DNA of 64,000 nt from contig CALYLX010000082.1 of assembly GCA_944990035.1 (NCBI GenBank), forward strand, positions 372,001-436,000. Direction: 5' to 3'. A program made the translations under genes and the position numbers. The number at the start of each line of letters is the position of its first letter. Within the stretch, counting starts at the first letter, position 1. The stretch comes from Clitopilus passeckerianus. Its lineage: Eukaryota; Basidiomycota; Agaricomycetes; Agaricales; Entolomataceae. This document shows positions 35,914 to 48,199 of the stretch, piece after piece. The notes below the pieces were generated by a model that was not told the DNA's origin, ran no database searches, and worked only from the letters and a program-made list of their open reading frames with translations.

Positions 35914-36871
35914 GTTTTCTGATTCATCGGATGCTTTCTCGCGTTCTCAAAATCAAACTAGCAGTATCAGCATCACAATCATGAAGCAACCTGGGGTCGT
36001 TCGTATTATTTTTTAGGAATAGCTCTTGATTCGACACCGTCCAAGAATACACCAATACCTCATTGCAACATGCTCGGCTACGATATGGGTCACTCTGACA
36101 GTTTCCGAGATCCCACCCCATTCGAGGGCTGCGAGGCGTAATTTCCTTGGCGCCTCGTTTTTACCTCCGCATCGAAGCTTCTTCGCGCTCCTGAAGATAA
36201 TGGCATGCGAATGCACGTTCTTAGCCAAGGATCGTATAGAACAAAATTATTTCTCTTGACTTCGCTGCTGTGAAGGGCTAAGGACCGACTAAATCTTATC
36301 TCTTAGGATCAAGCAGGGATCAAGCATCGCCACAGCCAGCTCCTCCGCCATTTACGGTCGTCGCCGAGAGCGCCCAAGCTTTTGACCCGCACCGAAGAAG
36401 TTTAGTTTGTTTCGGTGAAATTTTTAATGAAATGACATTTGGCTTGGTATTTGAGGTTGGTATCAGAAAATCGAGCTATTGCATGCTCTGAAGGATTTTT
36501 CTAGGAAATTAGGCATGGCTTTTATATCGTTACAGCGATTCCAACACACGCACTTCACTATACCTTCTTCCTAGAGCGCGAAGATCGGGATTAGAGCGGA
36601 AGAGCGACTTAACCAAGACTCCAAGAAACATGCTGTAAGAACCGTGAGAACATTCAAGCGGACGTCCGACGTCCGAAACGGTGATTGACAACTCGGACCG
36701 TCTTGGCCTAATTATTGGCATGACTCTTAAAGCACACCACCAAACCTCCTGAGTCCCGTCACCAGAGCTCCAAGTTACCCCCAGGCTCTAGCAGCTCGTC
36801 TCTGCAGCGTCGCCGAGGTCATTTCAAGCGTCGCAAGCACCATTTATTTTACCGATTGGTAGTATCGAATA
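35914..36871. other. Intergenic region
   Basis: No gene is recognised in nearly 1 kb between the tRNA and the DUF1275 gene; only short open frames without motifs. Confidence 0.45.
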
Positions 36872-37879
36872 ATGCCGGACACCAAGGAAAGAGCTTCAAC
36901 TATCGGTTCGGACGTGGAGAGGGCAGGAAAACGAGGGGAGCCCAAGACGGCCTCGCTATGGACATACCTTAACGCTGAGGTCGATCCTGCTCAATCGGTT
37001 GGACCGTTGACTGCGTTCTGTTTCATGACTGGCTTCATGTTCGTCTTCCGCTGCTTTTCTGCCAAGTAATGACCACAAAACTCACGGAAACTCCGAAATT
37101 TACAGTGATGTAGTTTCATTCTCTGCCATCTTCGTATGGTGTGGTTTCCAGACTGGTAATTTCGCCCAGGTATGTCCTACAACTCCATCCCCAATGTTCT
37201 GAGCCTTACGTCATTTCCGCCCAATAGCTGGCGCTCGCCATTGCACGACTCTTCGAGGGCCCCCGAGAGTTCCGTGATATGACATTCCACAAAGCTGACC
37301 AGCAAGCTCTATGTTCGCTTATTTCTTTCAACCTCGGTGCATTCGTTGGCCGACTTGGTGACCATGTTGGGCCCCTGAAGCGTGTCTGGCTCGTGTTCGG
37401 CACCCTGCTCCAAGCAATCCTCACCATGGCAGCTGCTCTCGCAATCTGGAAAAGTGACTCCGTTAGCATTGCTGACGACCGGGGCGACCCATCCTGGACC
37501 AATACCCTCACCTTTGTTGGACTTGCCTTCATGAGCGCAAGTCTTGGTGTTCAGGGTATCCTGGGCAAGCGCCTCAATACCCAGTTCGGCACCACCAGTA
37601 CGTCCCTTTCTTACTTTTATTTCCTCACAATGACTTAAGAATGTTGCAGTCGTCCTGACCACCGTTTGGGTTGAACTCATGTCCGACCCCCGACTCTTCA
37701 AGCTCAAGCAAAAGGTCGCCACTCGTGATCATAAACTCTTCGCAGCTGTCGGTCTTTTCCTCGGAGCATTTGTTGGCAGAGCCCTCCTTGGCAAGATCGG
37801 AGCTGCTGCAACTTTGGGTGTTGGTGTCGGATTCCGTGTTCTTATCGCCATCTCTTGGATTTTTATTCAAGGGAAATAA
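36872..37879 (+). CDS. DUF1275 (YoaK-type) integral membrane protein
   Basis: Four exons (36872-37038, 37106-37169, 37228-37597, 37650-37879) give 276 residues. After a polar N-terminus come the family features: VGPLTAFCFMTGFI-DVVSF, then VWCGFQTGNFAQLALAIARL, several further membrane segments (SFNLGAFVGRLGDHVG, LTFVGLAFMSASLGVQG) and a C-terminal pair (LFAAVGLFLGAFVGRALLGK and FRVLIAISWIFI). The TGN motif and the VQG segment are typical of DUF1275. Some six to seven helices are expected. The bacterial members are poorly characterised, so transport is only a guess. Length fits the fungal members. Confidence 0.88.
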
Positions 37880-38724
37880 CTTTCTTGGCATGTAGATTTT
37901 AGGTTCTCATTGCCTCCCTTGATACTGTACTCTCTGCCGCTCCCTTCATACCGTCCAGTCCTTCCACTGCTCCGACGCTAGATCTTTTCGACGATTTATA
38001 CCTAGACGTCACTATACCTCGCAAGTTGATTTAGAACTACGCTATGAATGTGAATAGGAATTGAATGTGTATTCTTCATGTGCTCTACTTATCTCCGCAA
38101 AAATTCTGCCCGTTGAGTTAATCGGCTAGGCTGTCATTCGTTGACGTCTTTGAGGGTCCTCTACCCTTGAACATTCATACCACCTGGGGTGTCTGCAGGG
38201 TATCTTGTGGTGCATTTCGGTTGACATTTATGTTGACACTTGGCAACAACAAAGAACTTCTTGGAATGGTGATTGGTCCCACTCAGGGCATAGGTCCCTG
38301 ATGTTTCTCATGTGGTGTGGCTGTAAACCCACACCAAGGCCTTCGACCTCCGACTACGTGATCAATGGGACTCTTGCTCTCTTCGAGGATTTTTTTGCTC
38401 AGATTGTCCTTTTCTTACTCTAATCTTAATTGATTTCCCACACCGGCGGCAAATCACAGCTTGGACCACGATGTTCGCAACTGGGCTGAGCGGGTATCTC
38501 GTTTCACACCGGTTGGACATCAAATCAAGAGGGGATCAATATGACAGTTCCTGTCGCCTGATAATATGGAGCCAAGTACACTAAGCGTTTCATGGGAAAC
38601 ATATAAGGGCTTTTGCAATCTTTCCTATCGATTCCTCTTCGACGTTGCCATCCGCTCGCTGTTCAGCGAATTTTACGCTACCACCCCCACATTCGTTCAA
38701 CCCACTCGCTTGAGAGAGGTCACC
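37880..38724. other. Intergenic region
   Basis: No separate gene is recognised. A TATA-like element (ATATAAGG, 38601-38608) fits the promoter of the next gene. Confidence 0.45.
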
Positions 38725-40151
38725 ATGGTCAATGCTAGGTCCATCGTCCACGGTCTCGTCGCAGCCAGGGAGCTCGCGGCCCCCTCTACCAACAACTTCC
38801 AGGCATTCTCGATGTCTCCTGGATTCCCTATAGCTCAGGTAGCTAGCAAGGCTGAATCACTCCCCACTCATTCTTGGGAATTTGGCACTGCCGCGCAGGC
38901 CCTCCTGGAGTTGTATAACCCTGAACTCTCGGTATTCGCAGATGCTGCGATACCCTATCAACCTGACGACGGTGCGAAAGATGTTAAGTCGTTGGCGTAT
39001 GCGAAGAAGACTATCCAGATTGCGGATAATGGGAGGTTATTTGGAAATGATGGGTCGGCCGGAGACCCAGCTTCAGTTGGTGTCGCTGCTGTCATGCTTG
39101 GGAAGACGGAGAAGAAATATGCGGAGGCGGCTGCCAACACCCTCAACTTCCTCCTCAACTCCGCTCCGCGATACGAAAATGGTGCTATTTCTCATCGAGT
39201 GAAGGTGCCTGAGCTATGGTGCGTCTTGCCTCTCCAATATGCCCAAATATTTGTACCCTGACGACGATGAATTGTAGGGCTGACTTCGTGTACATGGCAC
39301 CTACCTTCATCGCCTACTATGGCGCCGACGCAGGAAATGCAACCATCCTTCACGAAGGCGTCAAGCAATGCGGTTATTACCGTGATGTTCTCAAATCCGA
39401 CAAGGGCGTCTGGAAACACATTATTGGACCTCAGAACAAAGACCTTGGACTCTGGGCCACAGGAAACGGTTGGGCGGCTGCAGGAATGACCAGAGTCCTT
39501 GCCACTGTCATGAAGGCACCCATCGCTCAGGATGCCAGCTGGAAACAAGACGCTACTCAGGATCTGACTGCATGGATCATGGAGATTGTTGACGGGGCGA
39601 TGAAGATGCCTACCGATGGCGGGTTATTGAGGAATTACCTCGACAACACTAGCGACGACGGTCACGGCTTTGGAGAAATCTCGGGGACTTCGATGATCGC
39701 GGCCACGATATTCCGTATGGCCGTTCTCCAGCCTGATACCTTTGGTCAGAAATATATCGATTGGGCAAATGGGGTCAGGGAGAAGTTGGGAGGGAAGGAT
39801 GCCGGTGGAAACCCCTATATTACCGACAAAGGCATAGCCATGCCTGCCGTCAACCCCCTCGCATGGAAGGACACGAAGCCCTTCACGAAGGGAAGTCCGG
39901 AGGGGCAAGGCTTTGTCGTTCTGATGTACGCTGCATGGAGAGACTGTGTCTCGGCCGGAAAGTGCGGTGGTACTACCCCTGTGCCAGTTGCAGCAGCAGC
40001 AGCAGCGCCAGCACCAGAGCCAACACCACCAGTGCCAGTCGTCGCCATACTCGATGCCGCTGTTCCCCTGGCGGGACAGGTCGGTGGCATCTCCAGGAAG
40101 AGAATGCACCGCAGAAGAGCTCATAGCGGCGTATCGCTAATGTCTTCGTGA
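38725..40151 (+). CDS. GH105-like six-hairpin glycoside hydrolase with Pro/Ala-rich tail
   Basis: Two exons (38725-39218, 39278-40151) encode 455 residues. The (alpha/alpha)6 fold is indicated by THSWEFGTAAQALLELYNPE, GAISHRVKVPELWADFVYMAP, GLWATGNGWAAAGMTRVL, DGGLLRNYLDNTSDDGHGFG and SGTSMIAATIFRMAV, blocks of the unsaturated rhamnogalacturonyl hydrolase-like family. Such enzymes cleave unsaturated uronyl ends of pectin fragments. The start at 38725 sits in CACCATGG about 120 bases after a TATA element; an in-frame ATG at 38566 lies upstream of that element. Neither start gives a clear signal peptide, odd for a pectin enzyme, so a first exon may be missed. The tail (AAAAAAPAPEPTPPVP, then RKRMHRRRAHSG) is unusual. 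Confidence 0.8.
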
Positions 40152-40736
40152 CGACGATCTGGAGCCAGCCACTAGTGCAACGTAATTTATTTTGTATTTA
40201 TAGCGAGCCTGAATGAATGTATATACCCCCTCGCAATTTTGCACGATACGTACTACCACTTGTGCCATTGGCATCCTACAGCTCATGATTAAACGTTTCC
40301 TCGTCCTATCCTGTTTTCGATACGAAATGTATCCAAGAACCCGTCGGTTGAGAGATGCTACCTTCAGCTTTTCTGGTGTATGGGTGCCTCGTGGGAATAG
40401 CGGCCCGGTCTGTACCGTGATCGCACCAGGAACCCTGCCAGGGTCAAGGACCTTTTTGCTTTGTGCAATATGCCGCCATCTCACCGGGATCTGGATTGTA
40501 CTGTAACAAACCACAAGGATAGACGCGTGCCGAGCTAGATAAATACTCCCGTAATGCGCTAATCCACACCACGGTCTTATAAATTCATGTTGCTTTGTTT
40601 CGTCCGGCGCCTCGCTCCTCGCTAAGGGCCCAGGTTAAACTTGCACACTACTGGCCACCATTGACGTAGGGCAGCAGCAGAGCCTTCTCTTCCTGCGTGG
40701 TGCAGCACTTGGCACTCCTTGACTGTCGATAGTGTC
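40152..40736. other. Intergenic region
   Basis: No gene is seen. A TATA-like element lies near 40578-40584. Confidence 0.45.
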
Positions 40737-42043
40737 ATGGCACCTTCTGCGGGGAGCATAGCAGCGTTTCAAGGTATTTTAGTCCTTAAACTCCCGTTTC
40801 AACCCAGAAAATGAGCGTTAAATTTAGGGACGATTGGAACCCTTCATGGTATCGGCCTAATCATGACTGTCTTTCGAGCTACCTACAGGTGGAAACGAGG
40901 GGCTTTCTTTTGGGACGACGGTGTCGCAGGAGTAGCGGGATGCTTCGACGCCGTGCATTTCGCTATGCTGTTCGTGAGGATCGTGCAAGCAGGTGCGAAA
41001 GTGGGTCATTATTTGGAAGAAGGCCTTCGCTGAAACTCGACCTTTTCTGTAAACTTACAGACCGTCGTCATAAAGGTTTTCCCCTAACAGCACACGAAGC
41101 GATTACAAGCTACATGATTGAGTCTTTGTCGTACACAAGCACGATTTGGTACGTTTCTCTTTGTGGGCAAGGATATTTTTTGCCTGGGCTCAATTATGTC
41201 TTCTGTAGGACGGCTCGCGCTAGTATCGCATTGAGTATTCTCCGGGTACTTCCGTCGTGTGCTCTTCGAAAAATTATCCTTGGGATCATCGTGAGCTTTG
41301 CATGCACCTGGCTTTCGTTATGTGCGGCAAAAATTTCTATCTGTACACGAAGCGCGACAGTTCGGACTGCGGGCGACTGTCACTTGGGAGCAGGATTCGT
41401 CATCATTAAATTGTGTCGTAAGTGGTATGCAATGTATCTCCAGCGTTCGCTCATAAAATGCAGTCGATATAGTTGCGAACCTGGCACTAGTCATTATCTC
41501 TATGATCATGATGTGGCACTCGCAACTCCCTCATGTGCCTCGACGCATGATTCGTGCTATATTTGCCCTCAATATCCTCATTACTGCAGCTAGCTGTGTA
41601 CACGTCGTAGCGCAGCTTCGGTTGGACGACATCCTCGAGGGTTTTACTGCATATTATGAGGTATAGTGCTTTATTTAAAGAGATGACGTTGATTCACAAT
41701 CCTTTTGTAGTCTGCGATTACCTTGATTGCCTGTAATCTTCTAGTGGTCGCAACCTACATCTACAGGCGATTGCGAGGCCAACAGGATAACGATCCCGCG
41801 ACTACCTTCGACGGCCTGACCCGATCACATTCTCAGCATCCAATTTCCTTGGTTCTTACGCGCACGTCGACGCGGCACCCCACTCAATTAGGCCCGAGAC
41901 TCCTTGGGGGAATTCCTTCCACTGCCAGTACATTCGGAGACAATTCACGGTCACTTACCTGTATATCCGATTCTCCAACCAGTCCTGCTCCACTATTGAG
42001 TCCCAATCCGCCGGTAATCGACTTTATGAAAACGATAAGGTAG
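40737..42043 (+). CDS. Rhodopsin-domain integral membrane protein 1 of tandem trio
   Basis: Six short exons encode a seven-helix-type membrane protein. After MAPSAGSIAAFQ and a 53 nt intron comes GTLHGIGLIMTVFRATYRW with the WDDGVAGVAG motif. Then come HEAITSYMIESLSYTSTIW, ARASIALSILRVLPSCALRK, a cysteine-bearing outer loop, IVANLALVIISMIMMWHSQL, PHVPRRMIRAIFALNILIT, FTAYYE and a last helix (ITLIACNLLVVATYIYRRL). The cytoplasmic tail of about 90 residues is Ser/Thr/Pro-rich. This is the fungal rhodopsin-like/Pth11-like family expanded in agaricomycetes; ligands are unknown and there is no retinal-binding evidence. It shares intron positions with the next two genes. Confidence 0.8.
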
Positions 42044-42747
42044 TCTCGGGCGACCAGACGAGCCCCAACATTAAATCGCCTATTCTGAATTGCAATTCAT
42101 ACCTCACTTTTCTGTCTTAGCATCCAACTAGCACCCTTTACTCCAACTTTAATCGGTATCTTATCCTCATCTAAATGGTATATAATTGGCATGATCGCCG
42201 CATCTATGTATAGTCATGTTTGGTTACACTTCCCGTAACTTCGACGTATGTTTCCTGAGATCCCTCCAGGTGAACCTGAACCTGCGTAATTTTATTTCTT
42301 GGATCAATAATTTTATTGGCTTAAAGGCTTTCAGTCAGTGTATAGGTCATGTGATTATGTAGATCTTGAATCTCGATCAATGATTCGAATCAATCAGAGC
42401 CCGACGGGTTCAAACGTTCAAGCTTTGGTCGTCAAAGTTTGACGGCATAAGGGTCTTAAATTCAGTTCGCCTTCAAATTGTGACAACGTCAAGGCACGCA
42501 GGCTACCCAAAAGTCAGGTTCGTCATGTGGAGAAACCAGTTTAAACCGCGCAGTCAAAGCGTGGCATTCAATTTCTCCGTCTATGCCCTTGAAGTAACGG
42601 GCCCGAAGGAACCTCAGGATTACCGCCAGCGGCCACGCGGTTCACGTCTTATTTCGTTCTTTCTTTCGCTCATTTCACATATCCATTCCTTATAAACTAC
42701 GACGGAGAGCCTTGTACACTCCCCAGAGGGCTGAGCGTGCATGCAGC
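42044..42747. other. Intergenic region
   Basis: No gene; TATAAAC at 42691-42697 lies 57 bases before the next start. Confidence 0.5.
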
Positions 42748-44072
42748 ATGACATCCGCCTTCTTCACCCCAGCGAAATTGACTGCCTTCAGAGGTGGGTT
42801 CAAATTTTCTTGATGAAAGCACACTATCTAAGGCACGGATAAACCTCACAGCGACTGCAGGAACACTTCATGGTATCGCTCTGATCATGACCTGTTTCCG
42901 CGTCATGTATAGAAAAAGAAGGGTGTCTCTTTTCTGGGACGACGGTTTCGCGGTCTTCGCTGCAATTTTTGATGCGATCTTCTTTGCGACAATATTTCTA
43001 AAGATTGTCGAGACAAGTAAGCAGACTCAATAGCTATTCCGCGCTAGCATTCAAACCCCTTGTCTCTCCAGACAGGGAATTGCATGGGTCTCCCCTCCAG
43101 GGAACCGAATCCATCGTCAGTTACATGCTTCAAACAGTGGCCTACACCTCTGCAGTCTGGTATGAAGGCTATGTCTGCGACTGGCGTGCTAACCGATTTA
43201 TGCTGATGGTAAACAGGTGTGGTCGGCTGAGCATTGCTTTCAGCATATTGAGAGTACTGCTTCCTTCCCCTCTTCGATATATTATGCTTGGAACTATCAT
43301 CTACTTCGGAAGTGCCTGGATAACCCTTATCGCGGTCAGAGTTGTCATATGCATGCAGTCTGACTTCGCTCATCATGGAGGAGCCTGTATCCCTGGCGGG
43401 CCATTCATCGTCGCGAAACTATGCCGTCAGTGTATTCAACGATGTTCTATCTTTTATGGACTTACATATTGCCTCTCGCGAGCAGATGATGTAATGGCCA
43501 ATGCACTGTTGGAAGTTATCCCACTCTTCATGATGTGGCGCTCTCGACTGCCTCACGTTCCACGTCGCATGATTCGCACTATCTTTGCCCTCAACATACT
43601 CATTACTGCGTTCAGCGTGACACACATGATAGCTCAGTTCAAATTGAACCCGCTTGTAGAAGGTTTCTCTGCCCATTACGAGGTAAGTCGCTCAAGCTTC
43701 CGACGATTGAGTTCCAATAAATCTTCTTGGTAGTCGGCTGTCACACTCATGGCTTGTAATCTCTTGGTGGTCGCAACCTGGATTTATCGAATATTTCGCA
43801 ACGGAGAAGGCCTTGACTTGACCACTTCCGATAATCAAACGATTCAGTCTCCCCACGATCCTACGCCTCTGACATTTACGAACATTTCGTCTGATGAACC
43901 CAGCTCGTTTCCCAGTGGGAACACAGGTTATAGCTCTAGCGGCGCTGCCACCGCCACTGACACGGAGAAAACCATGGTCGAACTCCCTAGCCCTGTCCAA
44001 CGTTCTGCAAGACCAGTCTCAACCTATGAATCTCGTCAGGTGCCTTCGCCACGAGCTTCCATGGAGATATAG
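42748..44072 (+). CDS. Rhodopsin-domain integral membrane protein 2 of tandem trio
   Basis: Starts MTSAFFTPAKLTAFR, followed by an intron of about 69 nt. It has AGTLHGIALIMTCFRVMYRK, LFWDDGFAVFAAIFDAIFF, ESIVSYMLQTVAYTSAVW, RLSIAFSILRVLLPSPLRYI, GTIIYFGSAWITLIAVRVVI with a CMQS...CIPGG loop, PLFMMWRSRLPHVPRRMIR and a last helix LMACNLLVVATWIYRIFR. The C-terminal tail is Ser/Thr/Pro-rich, about 100 residues, ending PSPRASMEI. It is closest to copy 1. A plasma membrane receptor-like role is inferred from topology only. Confidence 0.8.
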
Positions 44073-44829
44073 CGGTAAACGTCGGTTGACCTGTATATTT
44101 CGATGACCGTTCTCGCAGCTCGTCTGGATCCACTTACGTTGTCCCGATGTCGTCCTGCCCTCATATTTTACAACCTCTGGTACCCAATAATTGCTTTCGT
44201 TGTACCTTGTTTTCGTCGGACTCTGTATTTTAACCCACTGGCCTTAATGCAATCAGTCGAATCTTGTGGAAGGAATTGCTCGTGCAAGGAGACTCAAAGT
44301 GGCAAGACTCGGACGTGATCGGTCAGGTCTGATAGACCCTGCTTCCTATTGTCACCCCATCGAAGACCTGTCAGTTCAGCTTCCAGCGAAACTTCTTCGT
44401 GCCACCCCGGTATGTCATACGTTCATCAGCTTTGAAGTCACCTTTAATTCCTTCTCTATGTCCCCCGTTATTGAGCGGCGTTCCAATACAATAGATCCAA
44501 AATCGCTCGGGCTAGGCTCATTTGCCGTCAGGGTCGATCTCTCGTCCACTGTTTCTTGACAGCGACTTACGATACAGCATCCAAAATATTCCCGACTTGG
44601 TGATCTGCGTCTGTCCGTATATGGCTCATCTGTTCCTTTGCCGCCGGGTTGACTCTCACGTCCCTTGACTGGGTAGAGGCACCGTCAATGGTCCTCGAAT
44701 TCCTATACAGCGATGGCAATACGTCGGGGTGACTTAGGTAACTGAAGAGTATAAAAATACTGGCTACCGACGTTGCCTGTCTATTAACACCCACCAGGTC
44801 TCATAACCAACCCAGACGACCGCAGGTGA
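44073..44829. other. Intergenic region
   Basis: No convincing gene; an open frame at 44266-44559 has no recognisable motif. TATAAAAAT near 44750 lies 80 bases before the next start. Confidence 0.5.
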
Positions 44830-46149
44830 ATGGATCTCTCTCAAGGGACCGCTAATGCTCTGAGATGTAAGTGTCAAATGTCGTCATTAGGGTGCCGAGG
44901 CTAGACTCAAAGTCATCTATCATGGGATCCCACAGATTCTGCCTGCGTGCTACATGTCCTTGCGGCAGGAATGACGGCCTTCCGAGCGACATACAGGTGG
45001 CGGCGACAGAGGTTTTCCTGGGATGACGTTTGGGCCGTCGTTGCTGGTGTATTTAATTGCGTCCTTCTTGCATTTCTCTGGGTGAGATCCGCACAAGCGG
45101 GTGAGAAGGCTTCGGTGTTATTCTCGGGTCGATCCGTTTTCTGACTTGTACCTGCTTATGATGCGTAGATGCAGCTCGAAATGGTGATCCCGTAAGCGGG
45201 AGGCTGTCACTGACGACATACATGTGGGGTTCCTTAGCCTTTACTTGCACGGTATGGTATGATCATCGCACTCCTTTCATCTTTTATGGCGCTTAAAGAA
45301 CGTTTCTCGATTAGGGCAGCACGAATAAGCATCGCATGCAGTATCCTTCGCGTCATTCCGAGTAGCTCTCTCCACACATTCGTGCTGGTTATTATCGCCA
45401 TGTTTTTCCTCACGTGGGGAACACTCCTCGTCGTCAAGACGTCGATCTGCATTCTTACCCCTCTGGTTAAAGATGATTTGACTCGAAATACTTGCTACGT
45501 CGGAAAAGCCTATATGGTGGGGAAATTAATCAGTACGTTCCATGAACAACATTTCTTCCATCTCTGATCCGATTTTACTCGTCAAGCCGACGTGGTTGCT
45601 GATTTCATATTGGTTGCGGTACCACTATACTTGCTCTGGCATGTGAGGTTGCCCAAAGCACCAAGACGTATAATCAGGATCGTGTTTGCGGCCACAATTA
45701 TTACTTCTGCCATAAGTGCCGTCCACATCTACTTTCAGTTTAGAGATAATTTCCTTCTCGAAGGATTCACGGCCTTATACGAGGTGAGCGTTCTTCCTCC
45801 ACCGTCTTTCCATGCTCTGATTAGATTATCTTAGGGTGCGATCACCGTCATGGTCTGCAACCTTTTAGTGATCATCACATATCTCTACCGCCTAATACGA
45901 AATGACACCGACTTGGACGATTACGTCTCTACAACGACTTTCAGCTCCCCATTCGACACTCGTGTACCTACAAGGCTGTCTTTCACTACTATCACAACTT
46001 CGAACCCATCCCATTCACGCTGTGTCACCAGCAGATTTACTTCGATGTTCTCAAACATGACACCAAACTGGATATCATCAAGAAAGAATTCAACAAGGGA
46101 GGGTGTCCCTCTACCAGTGGTACCATCGACGGAACCCTGTAAGGTGTAG
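44830..46149 (+). CDS. Rhodopsin-domain integral membrane protein 3 of tandem trio
   Basis: Most diverged of the three. It starts MDLSQGTANALR; after the first intron come ACVLHVLAAGMTAFRATYRW and RFSWDDVWAVVAGVFNC. Later parts are GRLSLTTYMWGSLAFTCTVW, ARISIACSILRVIPSSSLHT, MFFLTWGTLLVVKTSICILT with a CYVGK loop, DFILVAVPLYLLWHVRLPKA, PRRIIRIVFAATIITSAIS and ITVMVCNLLVIITYLYRLI. The tail is about 85 residues, Ser/Thr-rich, ending VPSTEPCKV. Intron positions match copies 1 and 2, so the trio arose by tandem duplication. Confidence 0.8.
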
Positions 46150-47352
46150 GAGGTTCGCCCACCGATAAGACCGGTTGCATCATTGTACTAGTAGCCTCAA
46201 ACTCGTCCCTTCGTGGACTAGTGGTTTTCCTCGTAACTGCATCTCGAATTGGACCCACCCCGTCGTATCCACACCTGATGCGTTACTTTCGTTTTACTTG
46301 CTGTTTTCGATACCATATCCTCGAGCAAGACCGTAGTTAGTAAATGATTTTCGGGGACTCGAGTTTTCACCTGTCAGTGATACTATGAACATAGATAGGC
46401 TTTTAGATGTCTTTAGCGCTCGTTGTGAATTACCTCGGTCTATTAGGGTCTCCTTGAGATTTGTGGAGCTCAGCGTCGCCAGGTTTGCAAAACTTCTTCG
46501 AACTAGAAGGCTGATACCTCTCAGAGCCCTACAATTTACCGTCTGGACGTCTCAGCAAAAGAACAAGAACGGAACCTGCCAGATTCCGACACTTGTGTGC
46601 ACTAGTTTCAAACACGCGCCGTGCACTGCTCGTCCAACTGATCTGAGGAGAATGATTGAACGACAACGGGATTGCGGCCTCGCCTCCAGTCTCGAACTTT
46701 GGTGCCGTCCCCAGTCGCATTCGGCAATTCGGTGATCGGGGAGTGTCCGCCGTATCTCCTTATGTTCAAAATACCTCATGCACCTGTTCCTCCGATCTTC
46801 CCCAGATGAGCCGGACGCGAAAATGTGACATCGTTAAACCAATTGAAACAAAAATAGCGAGTGGATGATGTAGGAAGCTAGTGACCCCATATGCGGGCGC
46901 TTTAGTAGCTTTTGAGCGGTCATGAGGGGTAAAAAATCCGCAAGGTACTGTCAAGGTGCACAAGACCAGGCCAGGCCAGAGCGTGGCAGCATCGCACATC
47001 AGAAACGCAGGCACACATCTGCCATATTTTTCTTGCCAGGGCTTGGTCGTTGAAAAAAGGTGGCAGGTGTGGCGCTAACCGATTACGCATAATTTACGCG
47101 CATGAGGAATTACCAAATAGGGTAACGGCCCCCGTGATTATGACAGCTCGTTTCGGTCGTCTCCTTTATAACCGTTCTTCTGTCCGCTCTTCCCATTTCT
47201 TCCCGTTCTCGACGTTTCCGACGACGACCAAGCCCCAAACGGCGACAAGGACCATCAATACCGTGTTTCCCGCCCTATAATATTCGCCGATTCCATCGCT
47301 GTGTGATATATTCCGACAACTCGGAACATCTTGACACAAGAGACCGTCTCCT
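46150..47352. other. Intergenic region
   Basis: 1.2 kb without a recognisable gene. Open frames (for example 46385-46735) lack motifs or splice support. Confidence 0.45.
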
Positions 47353-48199
47353 ATGGCATCGCTCGAGCCTCCTTCCAGGCCATATATAACACTGGAAGCT
47401 GGCCAAACTCAACCGAACTCAGCTAGAACATCCATGACACACTTGAATCCTGTGGAAGGTGGGGAAGAGGGCACAAGACCCAATACCTCGGCCGGCCAAC
47501 CTGCCCCACATGCGGGAACAGAACAAGCTGCCACAGCGACAACATCACAAGGAGAAGCAACGAAGGCCTCTACTGAGGGCTCTTTGCCTCCCCAGAACGA
47601 AGCTCCAGCACCTCAGATACCTCAAGTACACATCACCTTCCTGCTTATCACGGGCAGACGGAAGACCATGACATTTGAGCCTGAGACAACGATAGGAAGG
47701 GTAAAGGAGCTTGTTTGGAATGCATGGCCCTCAGGTGAGGCATTCCGACCATTCACTTCATGTTTACTCTGGCTCATCGTATATGTCAGAATGGGACGAT
47801 GATCGGCCAGTCGGCCCATCCTACCTTCGAGTTCTCTACCTCGGAAAGATGCTGCAGGATGATGATACCCTAGCCAGTAAGTGTCTACCCTGCTGCCTCG
47901 ACTGTTAAAGTACTCAACTATCGCACTAGCCTACAAGTTCCCAACACACACTCCACAATCTTCTCCGCCACCAACACCAACCATTGTTCACCTGTCTGTT
48001 CGGCCCTATGCCCCCCAAGCAGAGGCCGATCCGAAGAAGAACAGACGAGGCAGGACCCGGAGTGGTGACAGTCAGCATCCTAAACTTTTGCGTGATTTTC
48101 AGTTGCTAATTGGATTTTGCAGGTGGCTTGCTATCAGCGAGCGCAAATGAAGAAGAGAATGCATCGGCTGGTGGCTGTTGTGGATGTATCATTTGCTAG
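47353..48199 (+). CDS. UBL3/MUB-like ubiquitin-fold protein with lipidation-type C-terminus
   Basis: Four exons (47353-47734, 47790-47876, 47930-48064, 48123-48199) give 226 residues in phase. Residues 1 to about 95 are disordered. Then comes a ubiquitin-like fold of the UBL3 type: VHITFLLITGRRKTMTFEPE, RVKELVWNAWPSEWDDD, YLRVLYLGKMLQDDDTLA and TIVHLSVRPYAP. After a polar linker the last exon ends GGCCGCIIC. UBL3 and plant MUB proteins are held on membranes by a prenylated C-terminal CaaX-type cysteine and bind E2 enzymes or sort proteins to vesicles. Here CIIC fits such a box and the extra cysteines could be palmitoylated. The last exon is easily missed because it is short and in another frame. 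Confidence 0.82.

Noticed and set aside
40737..46149. Light-driven rhodopsin pumps
   Set aside because: I find no retinal-binding Lys motif of microbial rhodopsins; the WDD motif and loops fit the fungal rhodopsin-like/Pth11-like receptor family instead.
46385..46735. 116-residue plus-strand frame as a gene
   Set aside because: No domain, no splice context and no similarity to neighbours; composition looks like chance.
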